Source of the DNA: Nonomuraea polychroma
Lineage (GTDB): Bacteria > Actinomycetota > Actinomycetes > Streptosporangiales > Streptosporangiaceae
DNA: 64,000 bases
Direction of reading: 5' to 3'
NCBI RefSeq assembly: GCF_004011505.1
Contig: NZ_SAUN01000001.1
Span: 2,418,001-2,482,000, forward strand
This document shows positions 56,326 to 64,000 of the stretch, in pieces. A program made the position numbers and the translations under genes. Below the pieces are notes generated by a model. The model was not told the origin of the DNA. It saw only the letters and a program-made list of their open reading frames with translations, and did not search any database. Within the stretch, counting starts at the first letter, position 1, and each line of letters begins with the position of its first letter.

Positions 56326-57332
56326 CCTCCCCCCGGCGTTCCGCGCCACCGCCCCTCCCGAAAGTGATGAGAACGATGGCACCACACCTCCGGTCAGCCT
56401 CGCTGGCCCTCGCACTGGCGCTCTGTCTCGGCGCCTGCTCCACCGGCTCCGGTACGTCCACGACTGGGGCGTCTCCCGGCGCCGCCGAACCGATCAAAGT
56501 TGGATTCATCACGAAATTCCCGGTCGACTTCTACGACACCATGGTCGACGCGGTGAAGACCTGGAACCGCGGCCACCCAGACGTCGAGGTCCTGTTCGGC
56601 CAGGGCAAGAGCGGCACGGACGACGAAGGCGAGACGGCCCAGATCGAGTCGATGCTCGCCAAGGGGGTCAAGGCCATCGCGATCACGCCGACCAGCCCCA
56701 ACCTCCAGAACGTTCTGCAGAAGGCCGTGGACGCCGGAGTAAAGGTCGTCCTGGTGGACAACGACATCCCCGGCTGGGCAGGCAAGTCGTCGGTGGTGGC
56801 GACCGACAATCTCGCGGGCGGCAAGCTGGCGGGCGCCTGGCTCGCCGAGCGCGTCAAGCCCGGCTCGACGATCGCCGTGCTGCAGGGGCGGCTGGGCAAC
56901 CCCTCGCTCGACGACCGCGTCACCGGCATGCTGTCCACGCTCGGTGACGGGGTCACCGTGGTCTCCAAACCCGCCACCGACTGCGACCAGACCAAGGGGC
57001 TCAACGCCGCCCAGGACATCCTGGCCGCTCATCCCGGCATCGCCGCCATCTATGGGGCCTGCGGGCCGCCGATCCTCGGCGCCCTCCAGGCCGTCAAATC
57101 CGCCGGCAAGAAGCCGGGCGAGCTCGTGCTGGTGGGCTTCGACGCCTCGCCGGGCGAGCTGAAGGCCATCGCCGCAGGTGAGGTCGCGGCGTCGGTCGCT
57201 CAGTTCCCCGCCAAGATGGGCTCGATCGGCATCGAGACCGCGGTCGCCGCGGCCCGGGGCCAGACGGTCCAGGCGATCATCGACACCGGCACCGAGATGG
57301 TGACGAAGGAGAACGTGGCCGGCTTCCAGTGA
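56322..57332 (+). CDS. Sugar-binding lipoprotein, RbsB/FrcB type (second importer)
   Basis: 336 residues from the GTG at 56322, supported by GGAGG 6 bases upstream and the GTGA overlap. An ATG at 56367 gives the cleaner signal peptide MRTMAPHLRSASLALALALC and may be used instead. The lipobox is LGAC. The mature part is a type I binding fold: IKVGFITKFPVDFYDTMVDA, LAKGVKAIAITPTSPNLQNV and VATDNLAGGKLAGAWLAERV. It ends VTKENVAGFQ. It serves the RbsC-type permease and single-domain ATPase just upstream. Confidence 0.93.
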   Translation: MTSPRRSAPPPLPKVMRTMAPHLRSASLALALALCLGACSTGSGTSTTGASPGAAEPIKVGFITKFPVDFYDTMVDAVKTWNRGHPDVEVLFGQGKSGTDDEGETAQIESMLAKGVKAIAITPTSPNLQNVLQKAVDAGVKVVLVDNDIPGWAGKSSVVATDNLAGGKLAGAWLAERVKPGSTIAVLQGRLGNPSLDDRVTGMLSTLGDGVTVVSKPATDCDQTKGLNAAQDILAAHPGIAAIYGACGPPILGALQAVKSAGKKPGELVLVGFDASPGELKAIAAGEVAASVAQFPAKMGSIGIETAVAAARGQTVQAIIDTGTEMVTKENVAGFQ

Positions 57333-57498
57333 GGCCGCAGGAACGAGGCTTCGCGGAGGCTCTCGAGGCGACGGGCCGCAGCCCTGTGGAACGGCGACAT
57401 CCACACCGCCCTCGCGCCTTCGTCCGGCCGTCCGGCGTCGGCCGGTCCGGGACTTATCGACGATGACGTAGCTCAGCGCATCTGAAGGGAGATCGTCC

Positions 57499-57810
57499 AT
57501 GCCCCGTAGCACCCGCGTCCGCACCAGAATCGCCCACGCCGTCCGGGTCGTCGAGCCGGACAGCAGCCGGGTGCTGGAGGTCATCACCGACCAGCCGGGC
57601 CTGCAGTTCTACTCGGGCAAGTACGGCGCTCAGGACGCGTGCGCGCTGCTCGTCACCGAGTTTCAGTGGACCGGGTCGAAGGACTCGATCGTGGCCGAGA
57701 TGGTCAACGCGACCAACGCCGCCTCCTCGGCCAAGGCCGACGGGCTGGGGGTGGCGGTCGTGGACAAGGCGGCCTTCAAAGAGCCCGTCAATGCGAGCGG
57801 CATCCCTTAG
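57499..57810 (+). pseudogene. Chimeric remnant: galactose-mutarotase fragment fused to sugar-binding-protein fragment
   Basis: A 103-residue frame with two unrelated halves. Residues 1-40 contain VVEPDSSRVLEVITDQPGLQ then FYSG, matching the aldose 1-epimerase (GalM) C-terminal region. From about residue 41 the text becomes YGAQDACALL…FQWTGSKDSIVAEMVNATNA and GVAVVDKAAFKEPVN, matching the N-terminal part of a type I sugar-binding protein. It then stops after GIP, where that family normally continues VVSYNADG. Neither half has a complete domain. A deletion joining two genes near 57617-57622 explains it. It has a plausible start with GAAGGGAG upstream, so it may be translated, but a function is unlikely. 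Confidence 0.7.
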
Positions 57811-57817
57811 ACCGTGA

Positions 57818-59041
57818 TCAGCTGGGCCGGTTGCCCGTCGGAATCACGATCTTGGTTTGTGCCCCCTTGGTGAGGTAGTACGTGGTCCACTTCTTGACCA
57901 TCTCGTCGAGGAGCCAGGCGGCGGCGGGCACCAGCGGCAGCCCGATCAGACCCTCCCGGAACCGCACCAGTAGCGGCCAAGCGGTCTTGACCACCGGGTC
58001 CCACAGCGGCTCGCGTCGGATGCCGTTCCAGTCGGCCACCTGGTCGCCGGTGAGGTACCTGGCGAACGCGTTGACGAGAGGCTTGTCGATGCCGCCGGGG
58101 CTGGTCAGCTCCGCGAGCATGTCCCGCAGGATGGCGTTGAGTTCCACCCCCTCCGGGGTCGGCCCCATGTTCCTGGGCAGGACCAGGTCCGACTGGGCGT
58201 AGGAGGAGTCCCAGGTGGCGGGGAGGAACTCGTCCCTGATGCCGAGCATGTGCCCCAGCATCTGCACCGAGTGCAGGTACCCCGCGGCCTCAGTGGAGGA
58301 GATACGCACCTTCCACTCCCGCATCCCGCGCATGGAGTAGGTCGCCAGGGTGTGCCACGTGACGAGCATGTCCTCCTGGCTGATCGGGATAGGGCCGGAC
58401 CAGTGGGGAGACGACTTCAGCAGGTGCCGCACCGCCGCGTGCACCAGCCGGGTCTTCACAGCCTCGACCACGGCCGTGCCGCCGGCACCCCAGGCGTTTC
58501 GCGGTCTGACCGCGTACGCCAGGATGTTGGTCTTGGCGATCCGGTCTTTCAGATCCGCACCGCCCGCGGAGTAGTAGACAGCGCGTGCCTCCTTGGGGAT
58601 GGCGGTGGCCAGCATCCCGGCGCCGACAATGGTGAGGACGACGATGTAGTTGCCCTTGAGCGCGTGGAACCGCGCCCCGGCATCCAGCATGGTGGGGTCG
58701 GCCCACGACGGCAGCTGACGCGCCTGCTCGATGAAGGCCCGCAGATCCTCCGGCAGTCCCGCGGGCAGGGGCTGGTCGTTGCGGTTCCAGTCGTACAGCA
58801 GCCGGTTGACCTCGGGTATGACACCGCGGTCGAACAGTGAGGCGAGGAGCGGATCGGCCACGTCGTCCCACACCCATCGGGGGTCGGCGCCGCTGCCGGA
58901 ACCCGCGATCGAACCACTGGCCGGCCAGGTCCAGTCGCCGGACGGGGAGTCCGCCTGGGCCGGGGAGGCCATCCCTAACGCACCGAGCGCTCCCAAGGCG
59001 GTGCCCGAGATCAGCACCTCGCGCCTGCTCAACTCTGCCAT
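57818..59041 (-). CDS. lcp: Latex-clearing-protein-like secreted oxygenase (DUF2236, MpaB family)
   Basis: 407 residues from the ATG at 59041, with GAAGGAG 8 bases upstream. The N-terminus MAELSRREVLISGTALGALG is a twin-arginine (Tat) signal, expected cleavage after ASPAQA. The mature part matches the Lcp/DUF2236 family: DDVADPLLASLFDRGVIPEV, FHALKGNYIVVLTIVGAGML, and AAGYLHSVQMLGHMLGIRDE with FLPATW. Characterised Lcp proteins are haem b dioxygenases that cleave polyisoprene rubber outside the cell. Actual rubber cleavage here is inferred; other DUF2236 proteins have different substrates. It is divergent from a TetR gene, as with known lcp-lcpR pairs. Confidence 0.78.
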   Translation of the reverse strand: MAELSRREVLISGTALGALGALGMASPAQADSPSGDWTWPASGSIAGSGSGADPRWVWDDVADPLLASLFDRGVIPEVNRLLYDWNRNDQPLPAGLPEDLRAFIEQARQLPSWADPTMLDAGARFHALKGNYIVVLTIVGAGMLATAIPKEARAVYYSAGGADLKDRIAKTNILAYAVRPRNAWGAGGTAVVEAVKTRLVHAAVRHLLKSSPHWSGPIPISQEDMLVTWHTLATYSMRGMREWKVRISSTEAAGYLHSVQMLGHMLGIRDEFLPATWDSSYAQSDLVLPRNMGPTPEGVELNAILRDMLAELTSPGGIDKPLVNAFARYLTGDQVADWNGIRREPLWDPVVKTAWPLLVRFREGLIGLPLVPAAAWLLDEMVKKWTTYYLTKGAQTKIVIPTGNRPS

Positions 59042-59091
59042 GCTCTGCACTCCTTCGAGGTGGGGTCCCGCTCAGGGCATGCGAGAAAATG

Positions 59092-59130
59092 GATGATACT
59101 GAGAAACAAATCGTGAATCTGTGTATCATC
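59092..59130. promoter_or_regulatory. Inverted repeat in the lcp/TetR divergent promoter, candidate operator
   Basis: GATGATAC at 59092-59099 and GTATCATC at 59123-59130 are exact complements, 23 bases apart. They lie in the 152 bp gap between the two start codons, in an AT-rich patch that must hold both promoters. TetR dimers commonly bind sites in such positions; a 39 bp span could hold two dimers or flank the promoter. Confidence 0.5.
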
Positions 59131-59193
59131 AGAGCACAATGTGACGAGCATCACAAGACCGCGTTTGAGGCAGAATCCCTACAGGAGGTGATC

Positions 59194-59865
59194 GTGGAAT
59201 CTGTGCTGTCCGGATTCATGGCGCCGTCGGACTCGGACTCGTTGCTGGAGCGCGCCTATTTCGATGCCGTCGAGCGCGTCGACGACAGCGACGAGCTGCG
59301 GACGCGCATCCTTGACGCGGCGTACGAGCAGTTCTGCCGGATGGGCATCAGGCGCTCCACCATGGAGGACGTCGCCCGACTGGCGAAGGTGTCGCGGATC
59401 ACGGTCTACCGGCGGTTCGACACCAAGGACACGCTGATCGAACACGTGGTGCGCCGGGAGTTCCGCCGCTATTTCGACCAGTTCCTCATCGACATACAAC
59501 AAGCCGGCACCGCTGCCGACAGGGTGGTGCTGGGCTTCGTGAGCTCATTGCGGGCCATTCGCGGCAACCCGCTGATCGGCGGACTCATCGCCACGGAACC
59601 GGACCTGCTAGTTCCCTCCATGACGGCTGACGGGGGTCAGACCCTCGCGACCGTGCGGCATTTCGTCGCCGGCCAGCTCCGCGGCGAGCAACGCGCGGGC
59701 AACGTGTCGAGCAGCCTTGACGTCGACCTCGTGGCCGAGATGATGGTGCGGATCTCCACCTCTTTCCTGACGATCCCCAGTGCCATCATCAACCTGGACG
59801 ACGACGAGCAGCTGGCCGCGGTGGCCCGGCGGTTCCTCGTGCCCATGCTTGAGCCACCAGCCTGA
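59194..59865 (+). CDS. TetR-family transcriptional regulator
   Basis: 223 residues from the GTG at 59194, with AGGAGG 5 bases upstream; frames reaching further left are open but unsupported. The HTH begins after a 30-residue leader: ELRTRILDAAYEQFCRMGIR, STMEDVARLAKVSRITVYRR and FDTKDTLIEHVV. The ligand domain is helical and ends FLVPMLEPPA. Its divergent position beside an Lcp-like oxygenase mirrors LcpR-type repressors of rubber degradation. It probably represses both itself and lcp through the dyad in between. Confidence 0.9.
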   Translation: MESVLSGFMAPSDSDSLLERAYFDAVERVDDSDELRTRILDAAYEQFCRMGIRRSTMEDVARLAKVSRITVYRRFDTKDTLIEHVVRREFRRYFDQFLIDIQQAGTAADRVVLGFVSSLRAIRGNPLIGGLIATEPDLLVPSMTADGGQTLATVRHFVAGQLRGEQRAGNVSSSLDVDLVAEMMVRISTSFLTIPSAIINLDDDEQLAAVARRFLVPMLEPPA

Positions 59866-60401
59866 GCTTCAGTCTCAGGGGCGGTCCGGTCTGGTGGACC
59901 CGGCTTGGCAAGGAGGGACGGCACCGACCACGCCAGCCGCAAGGAACAGGTCAGCATGATCCGCCGAGGCGTCATGTGGCGAATCGGGGCGGTCGCGCCG
60001 GATGGCCGCGCCCAGTTCCTTCACTAGCAAGGCATAGGCACTGCGCAGCTGGTCACGAAGGGCGGGGTCGCGCGTGGCCTCAGGGAAGAGTTCGTCGAAG
60101 GCGCGATCCTCGAGATCGTTCTCGGACACCCACTCCCGGCTGAACAAGTACCTGACGAACAAATATCCGGCCGCCTTATAAGGAAGCCTTATAAGGCCCC
60201 GCAGACGGCTCGCCTTCCTGCCGGCCGAGGCCGTGCACGCGTCCGGGGTGCCGGGCGTGGTGGCGTGCGGGCTGATCATGGCCAGGCCGGGACGCACGTG
60301 AAGGGCTGCGGAACGTCGGCCGGCTCATGGCGTCGCCGCAACCGGTGGCCTGTTGCGGCGAAGCGCGCGTTGGGTTGAGGTCTGCGAGGGTCGCCGGGTT
60401 T
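59866..60401. other. 536 bp region between TetR and GH95 genes, with an uncertain minus-strand reading frame
   Basis: A minus-strand frame covers 59875-60297 (140 residues). Its middle, SENDLEDRAFDELFPEATRD then PALRDQLRSAYALLVKELGA, looks protein-like and helical but I do not recognise a family. No good ribosome binding site is seen. The part nearest its first start crosses a tandem palindrome and reads poorly. It may be the C-terminal remnant of a regulator or a small hypothetical protein. The rest of the region holds only the tandem palindrome. Confidence 0.35.
60173..60197. repeat. Tandem copies of a perfect palindrome
   Basis: GCCTTATAAGG occurs twice in a row, at 60173-60183 and 60186-60196, separated by AA. 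The core CCTTATAAGG is itself a perfect 10 bp palindrome, so this is a direct repeat of a dyad. The AT-rich core stands out in this GC-rich genome. It looks like two adjacent sites for one dimeric DNA-binding protein, upstream of the uncertain minus-strand frame. Confidence 0.7.
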
Positions 60402-63251
60402 TCACACGCCCGTAACGGTCCATTGGTTGTTGGTGCTGTTGTTCGGCGTCCACATGGCCACGGTGGAGCCGACGGTGCTGTTGCCCATGCCGTCCAGGGC
60501 CGTGCCGGTGCCGCGGTTGATGATCTGGTAGCGGCCGTTGCCCATGTTGTTGAGGCGCCACTGCTGGTTGTTGCCGCCGTTCCACGCCGCCTGCCTGGCG
60601 TTGGCGCCGTTGGCGGTGTTGCCCCAGCTGTCGGCGACCATGCCGTTGGTGCGGTTGACGATGCGGTACCAGCCGCCGCCCAGGTCCACGAGCTGCCACT
60701 GCAGGTTGGTGCTGCCGTCCCAGTTCCACTGCTTGATGTTCGAGCCGGAGGCGACATTCCCGCCGCTGTCCAGCACCAGGCCGGTGGTGACATTGGCGAT
60801 CCGCACGTAGCTCGCCGGCGCAGGGCCGGACCCGGTCATGCGGTACGTACGACCGGCTTGGCCGGTCAGTCTGATGACGTCGCTCTCGGGTTTGGCGACG
60901 CTGACGGTACCGCCCGTCGTGGTGTCGACCACCTCGTAGGTTCCGGCGAAGATCCGGCTGCGTACGTTGACCGTCCCGTCACGGTCGAACCTGATGAGGA
61001 TCTCGGCGGTAGCCCCGCCGGAGCTCCACGTCGCGTCCACGGTGTAGCCGCCGCGCCCCCGAAGACCCTGCACCTTCCCGCTGGGCCAGGCCGCCGGCAG
61101 CGCCGGCAGCACGTGCAGCTCGCCGTTGTGGCTCTGCAGCAGCATCTCGGCGATGCCGGATGTCGCCCCGAAGTTGCCGTCGATCTGGAACGGCGGATGC
61201 AGGTCGAACATGTTCGGCGCGAGCCGGGCCGTCGTCACGAGGGCGCGGATCAGGTCGTGCGCCCGCGTGCCCTCCTCCATCCGCGCCCAGTAGTTGATCT
61301 TCCAGGCCAGCGACCAGCCCGTACCGTCGTCACCGCGCAGTTCGAGAGTCCGCCGGGCGGCGGTGTACAGCGCGGGGGTGCCGCGCTTGGTGATCTGGTT
61401 ACTGGGGTGCAGGCCGTAGAGGTGGGAGATGTGCCGGTGGTTCTGCTCGGTCTCGACCCAGTCGTACAGCCACTCCTGGATGTTGCCGCGTGAGCCGACC
61501 TGCATCGGCGGGAGCCGGTCCCGGGCGGCCAGGACCTGCGCCCGGAAGCTCGCGTCCGTGCCGAGGAGCTCGCCGGCCTTGGCGCAGCCGTTGAACAGGT
61601 CCCGCAGGATCTGGTTGTCCATCGTGGGTCCGGCGCACACGCTGACGCCCGCGTGGTGGGTCAGTTCCGGCGAGTTCGACGGGTTCGTGACCAGATATCT
61701 GAGGTTCGGTTCCTCCACGAGGGTCTCGAGGAAGAACTGCGCGGCCCCCTTCATGGCCGGGTAGTACTGCCGGAGGAACTCGAGGTCGCCGGTGAAGAGG
61801 TAGTGGTCCCAGATCATGGTGGCCAGCCACGCGCCGCCGGTCTGCCACATGCCCCAGGTCGCGCCGTCGACGACCGAGCTGCCCCGCCACCCGTCGGTGT
61901 TGTGGTGGGTCACCCAGCCGCCGGCGTTGTACTGCACCCGGGCCGTCCGGGCGCCGCTGACCGTGAGGTCGTTGATCATCCTGAACACCGGCTCGTAGCA
62001 CTCCGACAGGTTCGTCGTGTCGGTCGGCCAGTAGTTCATGGGCAGGTTGGCGTTAAGGGTGTACTTCGAGTCCCAGGCCGGGGTCAGCGAGTCGTTCCAG
62101 ATGCCCTGCAGGTTGGCGGGCTGGGTGCCCGGACGCGAGGAGGAGATCAGCAGGTAACGGCCGTACTGGAACAGCAACGCCGAGAACTGCGGGTCGTTGC
62201 TGTTCGCGTGCTGCGCGATCCGTACGTCGGTCGGCTGGTCGGCCGCCGCGGTGCGGCCGAGGTCGAGCGCGGTGCGCCCGAAGAGCCGTTGGTAGTCGGT
62301 GACGTGCCGGCCGCGCAGGTCGTCGTAGGTCCTGGTGGCGGCGGCGTCGAGATGGCGCCGGGCGATGCCCTGGTAGTCGCCGCTGACGTCCTTGTAGTTC
62401 ACGTAGCTGGAGCCGATGGAGATCAGCACCGTCACGCTGTTGGCGGACCTCACCTGCAGTGTGCCTCCGGAGCTGCTGACACTGCCGCCTTCGGCGACGG
62501 CCCGGGCCAGTGCCAGGAACCTGACCTTGCCGGCCAGGCCCCTCTGGTCGCCGGAAATGCCGTCGAGCCCCACCGTCGTGCCGTCCGGGCTCGACCGCGT
62601 CGTCCGCTGCGGGCTGTCGAACGTCGCGGAGAACGTGATCGAGCCCGGCCTGTCGGCGGTCAGGCGGAGGGCGATCACCTGATCCGGCGCGCTCGCGAGC
62701 ACCTCGCGCCGATACCGCACGCCGTTCTGCAGGTACGTCACCGTCGTCGTGGCCGCGGTCAGGTCCAGCCAGCGGTTGTATTCCGAGACGCCGGTGGCGC
62801 TGCCGAAGGTCAGTCGCAGGTTGCCCACGGGCTGGTACGCCAGCTGAGCGGAAGGGTTGCCCAGCATGTTCTGGTCGATCAGGCTCTGGGCCTGGCTCCA
62901 CTGGTTCTGGAAGACCAGCTGCCGGATCTGCGGCAGCGCCGCCGCACCCCTCGTGTTGCTCTGGTCGTACGGCCCCCCGGCCCAGATGGTGTCCTCGTTG
63001 AGCTGCAGCCGCTCGGCGTCGACGTTGCCGAACACCATGGCGCCCAGGCGGCCGTTGCCGATCGGGAGAGCGCGGAGCCAGTCCGTACCGGCGCTCCCGT
63101 CGTACCACAGCGCCAGATCGTTCGCGGCGCGCACCTCCGGAGGAGCCACCGACACGGCCCGGGCAGCCGCCGTCCACTGCCCCGGCAACAGCGCACTTCC
63201 AGCTCCAACCGCGCCGAATCTCAGCACTTGTCTTCGCGATAATTCCGCCAT
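60402..63251 (-). CDS. Secreted GH95 alpha-L-fucosidase/galactosidase with C-terminal ricin-type (CBM13) domain
   Basis: 949 residues from the ATG at 63251 (GGGAG upstream). The Tat signal is [18 protein letters not shown]. The GH95 N-terminal domain opens [20 protein letters not shown]. The catalytic part carries [12 protein letters not shown] (the two Asn that activate water), the acid Glu593 in [10 protein letters not shown], and Asp691 in [12 protein letters not shown]. The GH95 C-terminal region ends near residue 810. From about 815 to 949 comes a ricin-type beta-trefoil, seen as three QQW-like repeats ([32 protein letters not shown]). It would remove fucose, or L-galactose, from xyloglucan-type side chains outside the cell. 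Confidence 0.94.
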   Translation of the reverse strand: MAELSRRQVLRFGAVGAGSALLPGQWTAAARAVSVAPPEVRAANDLALWYDGSAGTDWLRALPIGNGRLGAMVFGNVDAERLQLNEDTIWAGGPYDQSNTRGAAALPQIRQLVFQNQWSQAQSLIDQNMLGNPSAQLAYQPVGNLRLTFGSATGVSEYNRWLDLTAATTTVTYLQNGVRYRREVLASAPDQVIALRLTADRPGSITFSATFDSPQRTTRSSPDGTTVGLDGISGDQRGLAGKVRFLALARAVAEGGSVSSSGGTLQVRSANSVTVLISIGSSYVNYKDVSGDYQGIARRHLDAAATRTYDDLRGRHVTDYQRLFGRTALDLGRTAAADQPTDVRIAQHANSNDPQFSALLFQYGRYLLISSSRPGTQPANLQGIWNDSLTPAWDSKYTLNANLPMNYWPTDTTNLSECYEPVFRMINDLTVSGARTARVQYNAGGWVTHHNTDGWRGSSVVDGATWGMWQTGGAWLATMIWDHYLFTGDLEFLRQYYPAMKGAAQFFLETLVEEPNLRYLVTNPSNSPELTHHAGVSVCAGPTMDNQILRDLFNGCAKAGELLGTDASFRAQVLAARDRLPPMQVGSRGNIQEWLYDWVETEQNHRHISHLYGLHPSNQITKRGTPALYTAARRTLELRGDDGTGWSLAWKINYWARMEEGTRAHDLIRALVTTARLAPNMFDLHPPFQIDGNFGATSGIAEMLLQSHNGELHVLPALPAAWPSGKVQGLRGRGGYTVDATWSSGGATAEILIRFDRDGTVNVRSRIFAGTYEVVDTTTGGTVSVAKPESDVIRLTGQAGRTYRMTGSGPAPASYVRIANVTTGLVLDSGGNVASGSNIKQWNWDGSTNLQWQLVDLGGGWYRIVNRTNGMVADSWGNTANGANARQAAWNGGNNQQWRLNNMGNGRYQIINRGTGTALDGMGNSTVGSTVAMWTPNNSTNNQWTVTGV

Positions 63252-63430
63252 TTCGGTTCTCCCAGCCTATGGGGTTGCGGGTGGACGGCCTCCGTCGGGT
63301 ACGACCGCGAGCGTGGAACCAACGAGGAGGTCTCAGGAACTACCGCCGTGCTCCTCAGGCAATGGCTGCGCGTCCTGCGCTCGCTTACTTCAAGGACCCT
63401 TTCTCCAGCGATGGTGCAGCTGTTCACCTC

Positions 63431-63452
63431 ACTCATCGCCGGAGCGATGAGT
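63431..63452 (-). terminator. Hairpin after the ricin-domain enzyme gene, possible terminator
   Basis: ACTCATCGC at 63431-63439 and GCGATGAGT at 63444-63452 form a perfect 9 bp stem with a 4-base loop, 45 bases after the stop of the minus-strand gene. It has no T-run, so it would be a weak or factor-assisted terminator. It sits in the 245 bp gap that also must hold the GH95 promoter. Confidence 0.4.
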
Positions 63453-63496
63453 CGCCCCGGCGATGGCGCGTCGTCAGCTGTCGCAGGCTGTCAGTA

Positions 63497-64000
<504 letters not shown>

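Overview
This 64 kb window comes from a high-GC actinobacterium. Third codon positions are almost always G or C, many starts are GTG, most gene junctions are 4-base ATGA/GTGA overlaps, and there is an IdeR/DmdR-type iron box. The mix of secreted Tat/lipoprotein glycosidases, ricin-type carbohydrate-binding domains, a latex-clearing-protein homologue and many LacI/PucR/IclR regulators suggests a soil Streptosporangiales-type organism (for example the Nonomuraea/Streptosporangium group). That placement is an inference. I see no rRNA, tRNA, CRISPR array, phage or complete insertion sequence.

Layout. (1) 1-13.4 kb: a plant-polysaccharide locus. It holds the end of a sugar ABC permease, a LacI regulator, GH42 beta-galactosidase, GH36 alpha-galactosidase, GH43 arabinosidase/xylosidase and a secreted GH5 endoglucanase with X2 and CBM46-like modules. 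A broken GH2 beta-galactosidase and a second LacI regulator follow. The enzyme set fits xyloglucan, but the expected GH31 alpha-xylosidase survives only as a 42-codon scar. (2) 13.4-26.3 kb: a 12-gene minus-strand operon with a Pot-type importer, two M14 deacylases, two flavin amine/amino-acid oxidases, a class III aminotransferase, an aldehyde dehydrogenase, an aldo/keto reductase and a HAD hydrolase. It faces an IclR regulator and looks like an undescribed acyl-amine or diamine catabolic route. (3) 27.2-35.7 kb: a minus-strand operon of aminotransferase, FAD/Fe-S 2-hydroxyacid dehydrogenase, SSADH-like dehydrogenase and NAD hydroxyacid dehydrogenase, facing a PucR regulator. (4) 35.7-39.2 kb: an iron-box-controlled peptide/metallophore-type importer (binding protein plus fused DppB-DppC permease) with no ATPase beside it. 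(5) 39.4-45 kb: a gamma-glutamyltransferase and a polar amino-acid ABC importer in which both the ATPase and the binding protein are damaged, then an MBL-fold hydrolase and a LacI regulator. (6) 45-57.8 kb: a PEP-mutase/isocitrate-lyase family enzyme, rhamnulokinase, a DeoR regulator, and two sugar ABC importers (galactofuranose type and ribose type) around a Gfo/Idh/MocA dehydrogenase. This region ends in a chimeric gene remnant. (7) 57.8-64 kb: a Tat-exported latex-clearing-protein homologue facing a TetR regulator, a GH95 alpha-L-fucosidase with a ricin-type domain, and the 3' end of a secreted enzyme with another ricin-type domain.

The most striking cross-cutting feature is gene decay by internal deletion. 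GH31 is reduced to its two ends. GH2 has lost about 40 codons and has further frameshifts. The glutamine-type ATPase has lost its Q-loop region in frame. A galactose-mutarotase fragment is fused in frame to a sugar-binding-protein fragment. The amino-acid binding protein has a one-base frameshift. All functions are assigned from recognisable family motifs read by eye; no database search was run.
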